The notes beneath the pieces are model-generated. The model ran no database searches and had not been told where the DNA came from. It saw nothing but the letters and a program-made list of their open reading frames with translations. 7,404 nucleotides of DNA from Chitinophagaceae bacterium (GTDB lineage Bacteria > Bacteroidota > Bacteroidia > Chitinophagales > Chitinophagaceae), in the NCBI GenBank assembly GCA_025351145.1, contig JANXWM010000548.1, positions 1-7,404 of the forward strand. Direction: 5' to 3'. This document shows, one piece after another, positions 1 to 6,302 of this stretch. The position numbers and the translations under genes were made by a program. Each line of letters starts with the position of its first letter. Within the stretch, counting starts at the first letter, position 1.

Positions 1-651
1 GACCAAACACTGGCAGACCACGCCGCAAAACTTATTGCAGGAGATACCGGCAAGAATTGCATAGTGCTTGCAGGCGATTCCAGCGATACAACTTTTATTC
101 AGCAAATGGTAGATGCCGCAGTAGCCCAATTTGGTGAGTTAGATATTGTGATTGCTAATGCCGGCATTACTTTATTCGGCGATTTTTTTACGTATAAACC
201 TGAATCATTTTTTAGGGTAATGGAGGTTAATCTTGGCGGTACTTTTTTTCTTGCACAAGCTGCAGCCAATCAAATGAAAAAGCAATCTGCAGGTGGCTCA
301 CTATTATTTACTTCTTCGGTAACCGGCCACCAGGCGCACAAAGATCTTGCAGCTTATGGCATGAGCAAAGCCGCATTAGAAATGCTTGCAAAAAATTTAG
401 TGATAGAACTGTCGCAGTACAAAATAAATGTAAATACGATTGCACCCGGCGCTACATTAACCGAACGCACACTGGAAGATGTTGAGTACTCAAAAATATG
501 GTCTACGATAACACCCATGGGTCGCCCGGCTACTGTTGCTGATATCGCCGGCACTGCTTTATTTTTGGTGTCTGATAAAGCAAAACATATAACAGGACAA
601 ACACTCATTGTTGATGGCGGATGGACATGTATTAGTCCATCGCCATTTTAA
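1..651 (+). CDS. SDR family NAD(P)-dependent oxidoreductase, 5'-truncated by the window edge
   Basis: The frame is open from base 1 to a TAA at 649-651, giving 216 residues. A classical short-chain dehydrogenase has about 250, so roughly 35 N-terminal residues, including the TGxxxGxG nucleotide-binding motif, lie outside. The fragment opens inside the Rossmann fold, with an acidic turn (AGDSSD, about residues 24-29). It then has the NAG motif (N53-A54-G55), the active-site Asn (N77 in VNLGGT), Ser106, Tyr119 and Lys123 in YxxxK spacing, the IAPGAT turn after the active site, and the usual end (ITGQTLIVDGGW). The complete Asn-Ser-Tyr-Lys tetrad suggests an active NAD(P)H oxidoreductase of a sugar, alcohol or 3-oxoacyl substrate. 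The substrate cannot be told from sequence. The GTG at 64 is internal, not a start, because the upstream frame continues in family-like sequence. A copy of the interspersed repeat begins 7 nt after the stop. Confidence 0.93.
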   Translation, partial: DQTLADHAAKLIAGDTGKNCIVLAGDSSDTTFIQQMVDAAVAQFGELDIVIANAGITLFGDFFTYKPESFFRVMEVNLGGTFFLAQAAANQMKKQSAGGSLLFTSSVTGHQAHKDLAAYGMSKAALEMLAKNLVIELSQYKINVNTIAPGATLTERTLEDVEYSKIWSTITPMGRPATVADIAGTALFLVSDKAKHITGQTLIVDGGWTCISPSPF

Positions 652-658
652 TTTTTTT

Positions 659-740
659 GAACCAGGCAAGAGAACTTTCATTAAACTTTTGTTGCGTCGC
701 ACACTTGTACTGTTGAAATACAATTGAGCTTTCAACAGCC
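659..740 (+). repeat. Interspersed 3'-end repeat, copy A (contains a perfect hairpin)
   Basis: This 82-bp element starts 7 nt after the SDR stop codon, in the SDR sense direction. The core GTTGCGTCGCACACTTGTAC lies at 691-710 and is identical in copies B and C. By hand alignment copy A matches copy C at about 68 of 82 positions. Only this copy has a perfect inverted repeat: CTGTTGAAA (710-718) pairs with TTTCAACAG (730-738) across an 11-nt loop. No T-run follows, so it is not a canonical intrinsic terminator. Confidence 0.85.
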
Positions 741-775
741 TTCGACTATAAATAATAATTAGCACAGGAATAAAA

Positions 776-3601
776 ATGATAGAAGCATTAAAAAAAATAT
801 TACCGGAAAGCCGCATACGGTCAAGATATATTGATCTTGTTTCTTTTGCTTCTGATGCAGGTTTTTATCATCTGATTCCCCAGGCAGTAGTGCAACCTGT
901 AAGCGAAGCAGAGATCATTTCTCTTTTCCGGTTTTCGCAGCAACATAAAATCCCTTTGGTGTTCCGTACAGGCGGTACAAGCCTTTCAGGCCAATCAATA
1001 ACAGATGGCATTTTAGTTGATCTTAGCCAGCACTGGAATAAAATACAAATTGAAAATGACGGTGATTTGGTTCGGGTGCAACCCGGTATTACCGGTGCAA
1101 TGGTAAATGCCTATCTGAAAAAATATAAAAGAAAAATTGGCCCTGATCCATCAAGTATCAGCGCTGCGATGATGGGTGGAATTTTATCCAATAATGCAAG
1201 TGGCATGTGTTGCGGCGTTAAGTTAAATTCTTATCACACCACAAAATATATCCGTTTTATTTTACCTGATGGCAAAACATTCAATACAGAAAATGCTGAA
1301 GACTATACCCGGTTTGAAAACGAATGCAACGAATTATACAATAGCCTTTGTGATGTAAAAAATGAAATTGCATCAAATGAATCATTGTATAATAAAATCA
1401 GGAAAAAATATCAAACCAAAAACACAGTTGGTTATTCACTGAATGCTTTTATTGACCATGAACACCCTTTAGATATTCTTGCACATTTACTGATTGGTGC
1501 AGAAGGCACACTTGCTTTTATTGCAGAAGCTGTTTTACAAACAGTGCCTGACTATCCATACAAGTCAGCAACACTTTTATACTTCCCGGATATTTACGCT
1601 GCCTGCCAGGCGATTGTACCACTTACAATTGCCGGGGCTGCAATGGTGGAGTTAATGGACAGAGCTTCCCTGCATGCGGTAGAAGATTTACCCGGCATGC
1701 CGGCCATTGTAAAAACGCTTCCGGAAACTGCATCAGCATTGTTAATCGAGTTTCAGGAAAACACCATTGATGCACTGGAAGAAAGGGTGAACAGTTTCTT
1801 AGCATCCACATCGTCACTTTCACTATTCAATGCACCTGTATTTACGAATGATCCCGCAGAGCAGGATTTTTTATGGAAGGTTCGCAAAGGTTTATTTCCG
1901 GCAGTAGGCGCAGTGCGTAAAAGTGGCACAACGGTAATACTCGAAGATGTTGCCTTCCCTGTGGAAAAATTAGGCGATGCCATTTTAGACTTACAGGAAC
2001 TGTTCAAAAAATATCATTATTACAATGCCATCATTTTTGGCCATGCGAAAGACGGCAATATTCATTTTGTTGTTACGCAATCTTTCGGCACACAGGAAGA
2101 AATTACGAGGTATGATCTCTTCATTCGTGAAGTGATTACTTTAGTTGTAGAAAAATACAATGGCAGTTTAAAAGCTGAACACGGAACGGGTCGCAATATG
2201 GCGCCCTTTGTAGAAACAGAATGGGGTGAAGATGCTTACCTCATCATGAAAAAGATCAAACTTGCGCTTGATCCGCAATTGTTGCTGAACCCTGGTGTAA
2301 TCATTAATGAAGATAAAAACACGCATATAAAAAATTTAAAAGAGCTTCCTTCGGTTGAAGAAGAAATAGATAAATGTATTGAGTGCGGTTACTGCGAACA
2401 CAAATGCCCGAGCCGTGACATTACCGCTACACCAAGAAGAAGGATTGTTATAAGAAGGGCATTAAAGCAATTACAAAATGCAGGTGACGATTCGAATTAT
2501 AAATTACTGTTAGACCAATATCAATATGATGTATTAGATACCTGTGCAGTTGATGGGTTATGCGCTACTGCATGCCCTGTTGATATTAACACCGGCGATT
2601 TAGTTAAACGTTTAAGAAGGGAAAATCATTCCGCTACTGCAAATAAGATTGCCTTATCGGCAGCAAAGCATTTTAAAACCATTGAATGGTGTGCACGTAC
2701 TGCTTTAAAAATAGGTATTGGAATCAATAAATTATTTGGCAAAAATGCAATGACCAATATTACAGGAGGAATAAAAAAAGTTATTCCGGGTATGCCGTTA
2801 TGGTCTGCACAAATTAGTTATCCTCCAGATATCTCTGTTATTAAAGTAAAGCAACAGGCTCTTGATAAATCTAATAAACAAGCAATTATTTATTTCCCCA
2901 GTTGCATATCAAGGATGCTGGGTACTTATGAAGGGAAAGACAAAAACATCATGGAAACCTTTATGAGTGTTTGCAATAAATCTGGTATAGAGGTGGTTGT
3001 GTTGGAAAACGCCGGTGGCAGTTGCTGCAGCCAGATCTTTTCTTCCAAAGGCTTTAAAGATGCTTATCAGTTTACGGCAAATAATATCATCGGAAAATTA
3101 TGGAAAACCAGCAGGTATGGAAGCCTGCCTGTTGTAATTGATGTAAGTTCATGTGCTTACACATTGCATAATATCCGTGCTGCACTTGATGAAGAAAACA
3201 AAAGTAAATTCGACCAGTTAACCATCCTCGACAGTGTAGATTTTTTACATGATATGGTTATGCCAACTGCTTTTGTAAAACAAAAGAAAACCAATATTGT
3301 ATTGCACCCGGTTTGTTCTTTGGAGAAAATGAAAACCGGCAATAAGTTTATAACACTTGCCAATCATTTTGCGAATGAAGTAACGGTGCCAAAGTATACA
3401 GGTTGTTGTGGCATGGCCGGTGACCGTGGGTTTTTATTTCCCGAACTTACTGCCGCTGCTACAAATCCTGAAGCATTGGAAGTAACCCAACAAACGTACA
3501 ATGGATATTATTCTTCTACCAAAACATGCGAAATGGCAATGAGTGAAGCTGCAAAAGAAAACTATGAATCCATTTTGTATTTGGTGGATGAAGCTTTATA
3601 A
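776..3601 (+). CDS. FAD-linked oxidase fused to Fe-S/CCG domains; D-lactate or D-2-hydroxyglutarate dehydrogenase type
   Basis: This 941-residue protein joins a GlcD-like flavin dehydrogenase to a GlpC-like electron-transfer module. Residues about 35-260 are the FAD_binding_4 domain, with RTGGTSLSGQS (64-74), IGPDPSS (121-127) and GGILSNNASG (134-143). Residues to about 520 are the FAD-oxidase C-terminal domain, with HAKDGNIHF (423-431) and EHGTGRN (468-474). A 4Fe-4S motif follows (C534, C537, C540, C544), then a second, shorter one (C590, C596, C600). Two CCG-type units contain C710 with C750-C751 and C847 with C877-C878. The family oxidises D-2-hydroxyacids and passes electrons to the quinone pool at the inner membrane face. 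The length and architecture match Shewanella Dld-II type D-lactate dehydrogenase. E. coli YdiJ (D-2-hydroxyglutarate) is the main alternative. The ATG at 776 has AGGAA at 766-770, an acceptable ribosome site. No membrane segment is evident. Dabb protein follows after 24 nt. Confidence 0.9.
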   Translation: MIEALKKILPESRIRSRYIDLVSFASDAGFYHLIPQAVVQPVSEAEIISLFRFSQQHKIPLVFRTGGTSLSGQSITDGILVDLSQHWNKIQIENDGDLVRVQPGITGAMVNAYLKKYKRKIGPDPSSISAAMMGGILSNNASGMCCGVKLNSYHTTKYIRFILPDGKTFNTENAEDYTRFENECNELYNSLCDVKNEIASNESLYNKIRKKYQTKNTVGYSLNAFIDHEHPLDILAHLLIGAEGTLAFIAEAVLQTVPDYPYKSATLLYFPDIYAACQAIVPLTIAGAAMVELMDRASLHAVEDLPGMPAIVKTLPETASALLIEFQENTIDALEERVNSFLASTSSLSLFNAPVFTNDPAEQDFLWKVRKGLFPAVGAVRKSGTTVILEDVAFPVEKLGDAILDLQELFKKYHYYNAIIFGHAKDGNIHFVVTQSFGTQEEITRYDLFIREVITLVVEKYNGSLKAEHGTGRNMAPFVETEWGEDAYLIMKKIKLALDPQLLLNPGVIINEDKNTHIKNLKELPSVEEEIDKCIECGYCEHKCPSRDITATPRRRIVIRRALKQLQNAGDDSNYKLLLDQYQYDVLDTCAVDGLCATACPVDINTGDLVKRLRRENHSATANKIALSAAKHFKTIEWCARTALKIGIGINKLFGKNAMTNITGGIKKVIPGMPLWSAQISYPPDISVIKVKQQALDKSNKQAIIYFPSCISRMLGTYEGKDKNIMETFMSVCNKSGIEVVVLENAGGSCCSQIFSSKGFKDAYQFTANNIIGKLWKTSRYGSLPVVIDVSSCAYTLHNIRAALDEENKSKFDQLTILDSVDFLHDMVMPTAFVKQKKTNIVLHPVCSLEKMKTGNKFITLANHFANEVTVPKYTGCCGMAGDRGFLFPELTAAATNPEALEVTQQTYNGYYSSTKTCEMAMSEAAKENYESILYLVDEAL

Positions 3602-3625
3602 TTTTGAAAGAAAAAACATTACATT

Positions 3626-3919
3626 ATGGTACGTCATTCGGTTATTTTAAAACTTAAGCCTTCATTAAGTCCTGCAGAAGTTTTGAATTTTTTTAATGCC
3701 GCAAAAATGCTGGCCAATATTCCCGGGGTACAAAATTTTGAATACTTAAAACAAACCAGTAAGAAAAATAAATTCGGCTATGGCTTGTCTATGGAGTTTG
3801 CCAGTAATGAGCTTTACGGTCAATATACCAATCATCCTGATCATGTTACTTTTATAGAGCAATTCTGGCTGAAATATGTAGAAGATTTTCTTGAGATAGA
3901 TTATGAGCCTTTTAATTAA
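3626..3919 (+). CDS. Dabb (stress-responsive A/B barrel) domain protein
   Basis: This 97-residue protein has one dimeric alpha/beta-barrel (ferredoxin-like) domain over its whole length, the usual size for the family. Diagnostic stretches are the first strand (MVRHSVILKLKP, residues 1-12), a helix ending in IPGV (around residues 33-36), a second strand region with GYGLSMEF, and the YxxHPDHxxF block (residues about 67-77) before the last strand (EIDYEP). Dabb proteins dimerise. Known members range from plant stress proteins to cyclases and small-molecule-binding proteins, so no reaction can be assigned. It starts 24 nt after the dehydrogenase stop in the same direction, with no repeat copy or terminator between. 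The two are therefore probably cotranscribed, and it may act on the same or a related metabolite (inference). The leader is A-rich (GAAAGAAAA), without a clear Shine-Dalgarno. Confidence 0.88.
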   Translation: MVRHSVILKLKPSLSPAEVLNFFNAAKMLANIPGVQNFEYLKQTSKKNKFGYGLSMEFASNELYGQYTNHPDHVTFIEQFWLKYVEDFLEIDYEPFN

Positions 3920-3971
3920 TTTAAAGTGCCAATTGTAATGATGACCTTGCTTTCATGGGTATTAATATGTG

Positions 3972-4052
3972 GAGCCGGGCTATATTACTGCCATCACCTT
4001 TAGTTGCGTCGCACACTTGTACTTTCAGATTATAACTCAGCTTTAAACAGCC
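3972..4052 (+). repeat. Interspersed 3'-end repeat, copy B
   Basis: This 81-bp element starts 52 nt after the Dabb stop, in the sense direction of that operon. It begins with GAGCCGGGC, shared exactly with copy D, and has the invariant 20-bp core at 4003-4022 and the tail GCTTTAAACAGCC. The left flank is as far from the core (31 bp) as in copy C, and 1 bp shorter than in A and D. The hairpin of copy A is not conserved here. Confidence 0.82.
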
Positions 4053-4090
4053 CCTGCGCGTAAAATAAAACATACAATTTGTAATTAGGT

Positions 4091-4121
4091 TTTGCCTGTA
4101 TGCTCCCGAACATTATTTTTG
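4091..4121 (+). promoter_or_regulatory. Bacteroidota housekeeping promoter for tRNA-Ala
   Basis: TTTG (4091-4094) is separated by exactly 19 bp from TATTTTTG (4114-4121). This matches the Bacteroidota sigma consensus, -33 TTTG and -7 TAnnTTTG, at every specified base. The predicted start near 4126-4128 would give a leader of about 15 nt before the mature tRNA 5' end at 4142. Confidence 0.75.
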
Positions 4122-4141
4122 CACTCTTTCACTCTGTCCAT

Positions 4142-4215
<74 letters not shown>

Positions 4216-4222
4216 CAGCTTT

Positions 4223-4244
4223 AAACCCCGAAAGGGGTTTTTTT
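4223..4244 (+). terminator. Intrinsic terminator of tRNA-Ala
   Basis: AAACCCC (4223-4229) pairs with GGGGTTT (4234-4240) around a GAAA tetraloop, and the T-run continues to 4244. It begins 7 nt after the tRNA 3' end. This is a classic GC-core hairpin plus U-tract and the only such structure seen in the window. Confidence 0.92.
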
Positions 4245-4303
4245 ATTGCAGTTCTATTTACAAGGGAACTATTGTGCGCATGCAAAAAATATTTTGATGC
4301 TGC

Positions 4304-4384
4304 GGCTGTTGAAAGCTGAATTGTATTACTTAAGTACAAGTGTGCGACGCAACAGAAACTTCATGCATGTTCTATTGCCGGGTC
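4304..4384 (-). repeat. Interspersed 3'-end repeat, copy C
   Basis: This 81-bp element on the minus strand begins 23 nt past the stop codon of the formylglycine-generating enzyme gene, in that gene's sense direction. The core is at 4334-4353 (reverse complement), identical to copies A and B. The distal tail AGCTTTCAACAGCC is identical to copy A. Together with copy B it brackets the tRNA-Ala unit in inverted orientation. Confidence 0.85.
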
Positions 4385-4407
4385 CCCAAAAAATAACAAC
4401 TCCTGTT

Positions 4408-5556
4408 TTAGTTAATATCTTTTACACAACGGAAACCGGTATGCTCCATACCTGTATCGTGACTGCTTTTCATTCTGCGTGCTACGCGGTAACCGCTGCA
4501 ATAAGTATCGTTGCAGAGAAAGGAACCACCACGCACCACACGCTTTGGTGTGTAAGGCTCATCGGGATCAAAACTTTTTGAAGGGCCCTGCGGATTTACA
4601 GCGCCGTCTTTAATGGTTTTGTAGTAATCATTGTTGTAAAGATCGTGGCACCATTCCCAAACATTGCCGGCCATATCGTACAAGCCATAGCCGTTGGGTT
4701 TAAAAGATTTTACCGGTGCCGCTCTTTCAAAACCATCGCGGCCGGTATTTTTATAAGGGAATTCACCCTGCCATGAATTGCATTTTACAGCGCCCTGGTC
4801 TACAGGTTCATTACCCCAGCTGTATATATTATCAACCAAACCACCACGGGATGCAAACTCCCACTCAGCTTCAGTTGGCAGGCGCTTACCCGCCCATTTG
4901 CAATAAGCAACGGCATCATCCCAGCATACCTGTACTACGGGATAATTCTCTTTGCCAATGATGTTGCTTTCAGGGCCTTCTGGGTGGTTCCAGCAGGCAC
5001 CTGCTTTCCACTCCCACCACTGGCTGTAATCTCTTAATTCAACCGGCCCATTGCTCTGCCGGAATATTAACGATGCCGCTACCATCTGGTCTGCCGGAGG
5101 CTCCGGTGTACCGGGCGGAACCTCATCTTTCATATCCTCCCATTTGGGTTTTATTTCGGCCACGGTAATATACCCTGTAGCTTTTACAAATGCTGCAAAC
5201 TGTGCATTGGTTACTTCGGCAGCATCCATGTAAAACGGGCTTACGGTAACTTTATGTTTTGGGTATTCATCTTCGCTTGACTGCTTATTATCGGCACCCA
5301 TCATAAACGTGCCGCCGGGTATTTTTACCATTCCTTTTGTTCCCTGGTCTGTAGTAGCCATACCCGCCTGCAATGTATCGCTTGCCGTATGAAAACGGGA
5401 TGGCACACCTGAATGGCAGTCAATTGCTGAAGTATCTTTTTTATTTAAAGTGTCTGTTGCTGCAATAGCGTCGGATTCTTTGGAATTTCCGTTACATGCC
5501 ATTAAGAGCATGAACAACACACCTGATACACCAGCAACTGAAAAGACTTTCTTCAT
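4408..5556 (-). CDS. Formylglycine-generating enzyme (SUMF1/FGE-type) lipoprotein
   Basis: This 382-residue protein starts with a lipoprotein signal: KK, a hydrophobic stretch, then lipobox L18-M19-A20 before Cys21. It should be exported and lipid-anchored. A Ser/Thr/Asp-rich linker follows, with a CHSGVPSRF segment near residues 47-55 that recalls the N-terminal Cys motif of eukaryotic FGE. The FGE-sulfatase domain spans about 74-380: MVKIPGGTFMMG, YMDAAEVTNAQF, AGKRLPTEAEWEFASRGG, WQGEFPYKNTGRDGF, NGYGLYDMAGNVWEW and RVVRGGSFLCNDTYC, ending in GFRCVKD. Cys348 and Cys353 (CxxxxC) align by eye with the copper-binding catalytic pair of human FGE (336/341), so the active site appears intact. 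FGE converts a sulfatase active-site Cys to formylglycine. No sulfatase lies in the window. The Gld-type FGE-fold lipoproteins of this phylum are an alternative, but the cysteine pair argues for an active enzyme. Confidence 0.88.
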   Translation of the reverse strand: MKKVFSVAGVSGVLFMLLMACNGNSKESDAIAATDTLNKKDTSAIDCHSGVPSRFHTASDTLQAGMATTDQGTKGMVKIPGGTFMMGADNKQSSEDEYPKHKVTVSPFYMDAAEVTNAQFAAFVKATGYITVAEIKPKWEDMKDEVPPGTPEPPADQMVAASLIFRQSNGPVELRDYSQWWEWKAGACWNHPEGPESNIIGKENYPVVQVCWDDAVAYCKWAGKRLPTEAEWEFASRGGLVDNIYSWGNEPVDQGAVKCNSWQGEFPYKNTGRDGFERAAPVKSFKPNGYGLYDMAGNVWEWCHDLYNNDYYKTIKDGAVNPQGPSKSFDPDEPYTPKRVVRGGSFLCNDTYCSGYRVARRMKSSHDTGMEHTGFRCVKDIN

Positions 5557-5576
5557 AAATTATTTTTTTCGGCACC

Positions 5577-5584
5577 CAAATGTA
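5577..5584 (-). promoter_or_regulatory. Possible -7 promoter element of the FGE gene
   Basis: Read on the minus strand this is TACATTTG, an exact TAnnTTTG match, 20 nt upstream of the ATG at 5556. The only nearby -33-like sequence (TTTA) is just 16 bp away instead of about 19-20, so only the -7 half is supported. Confidence 0.4.
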
Positions 5585-5699
5585 GGCAGATATTATTTTC
5601 TAAATGCCGCATAGCCTTAAAGCTGCCTAAAGATTACGAACCGTTAACAAAAATTAATAAATATTTATATTGCACTTATCAAATTTTAAAAGCAGCACA

Positions 5700-6029
5700 A
5701 TGATTGAGTGGAACGATTTTGAAAAGATAGACATACGCATTGGTACAATTACCAATGTGCAGGATTTCCCCAAGGCCCGCAAACCATCGTACCAGCTTAC
5801 CATCGATTTTGGGCCGCTTGGTATTAAACGCTCATCGGCGCAAATAACGCATCATTATACAAAGGAAGATTTGCTAAATAAACAGGTAGTAGCCGTGGTA
5901 AATTTTCCGGTAAAACAGATTGCCACTTTCTTCAGTGAATGCCTTGTGCTGGGTGTCTATGACGAAGACAATAAAGTAATACTACTGCAGCCCGGTAAGC
6001 CAGTAAGTAACGGGCAAAAGATTGGATAA
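5700..6029 (+). CDS. csaA: CsaA-type tRNA-binding / export-related chaperone
   Basis: This 109-residue protein is the size of stand-alone CsaA. It is a single OB-fold tRNA-binding domain of the kind also found at the C-terminus of MetRS and in Arc1p/EMAP II. Typical stretches are the start (MIEWNDFEKIDIRIGTI), FPKARKPSYQLTIDFG, the GIKRSSAQITHHY segment, the KQVVAVVNFP strand with QIATFFSECLVLG, and the end VILLQPGKPVSNGQKIG. CsaA is a cytoplasmic homodimer linked to protein export in Bacillus, and it binds RNA. Its exact role in this phylum is unsettled. I take the ATG at 5700 because it gives the family N-terminus. An in-frame TTG at 5670 would add ten residues without family resemblance. 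It is divergent from the FGE gene, with a shared AT-rich intergenic region (5557-5699) in which I find no exact promoter for csaA. A repeat copy begins 7 nt past the stop. Confidence 0.92.
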   Translation: MIEWNDFEKIDIRIGTITNVQDFPKARKPSYQLTIDFGPLGIKRSSAQITHHYTKEDLLNKQVVAVVNFPVKQIATFFSECLVLGVYDEDNKVILLQPGKPVSNGQKIG

Positions 6030-6036
6030 GATTTAT

Positions 6037-6114
6037 GAGCCGGGCATTTGAAATTCTATGAAGCTTTTCTTGCGTCGCACTCTTGTACAGTTGGATTATA
6101 AATGGGCTTTTACC
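6037..6114 (+). repeat. Interspersed 3'-end repeat, copy D (most diverged)
   Basis: This 78-bp element starts 7 nt after the csaA stop, in its sense direction. It opens with GAGCCGGGC as in copy B. The core (6069-6088) is CTTGCGTCGCACTCTTGTAC, two changes from the others, at the same 32-bp offset as in copy A. The tail is degenerate (GGGCTTTTACC). Confidence 0.78.
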
Positions 6115-6157
6115 TAAGCGTAGATTGAAGCCAAAAAAACGTATAGCCGCACCATCT

Positions 6158-6212
6158 ATCCAAAAAACGCACTATAAAAGTATTGAAAACCAATTGTTGT
6201 ATTTTTTTGGAT
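6158..6212. repeat. 10-bp inverted repeat with 35-nt spacer
   Basis: ATCCAAAAAA (6158-6167) and TTTTTTGGAT (6203-6212) are perfect reverse complements. The stem is AT-rich and the loop long, so it could be a weak terminator for csaA, a protein-binding site, or chance in an A/T-tract-rich spacer. The spacer 6115-6302 holds no gene that I can support. Confidence 0.35.
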
Positions 6213-6237
6213 TTGGGATTTAGTACGTCTATATTCG
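6206..6237 (+). promoter_or_regulatory. Possible promoter for the zinc-finger nuclease gene
   Basis: TTTG (6206-6209), a 20-bp spacer and TATATTCG (6230-6237) fit the Bacteroidota consensus except one base of the -7 box (C for T). A start near 6243 would give a leader of about 60 nt before 6303. Confidence 0.3.
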
Positions 6238-6302
6238 TGTTATGCGCAAGCGGGCGACTGTTCAGTGGGAAGTCAAGCCTTATTAAGTAATTCCAAAAAT
6301 AT

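Noticed and set aside
559..816. 85-codon minus-strand ORF
   Set aside because: It spans the SDR 3' end, the antisense of repeat copy A and the start of the dehydrogenase, so it is a shadow.
4246..4581. 111-codon plus-strand ORF
   Set aside because: It consists of the antisense of repeat copy C plus the antisense of the FGE gene's 3' end.
4408..5556. Assignment as gliding-motility GldJ/GldK
   Set aside because: Those FGE-fold lipoproteins are usually longer and I know of no catalytic Cys pair in them. This protein keeps both cysteines and has no gld neighbours.
5670..5699. N-terminal extension of csaA from a TTG start
   Set aside because: The ten extra residues do not resemble the family. 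The ATG at 5700 gives the typical N-terminus and length.
6238..6256. GTTATGCGC sequence resembling the end of an integron attC site
   Set aside because: It does not fit GTTRRRY exactly, and I found no matching complementary box upstream to form an attC hairpin.
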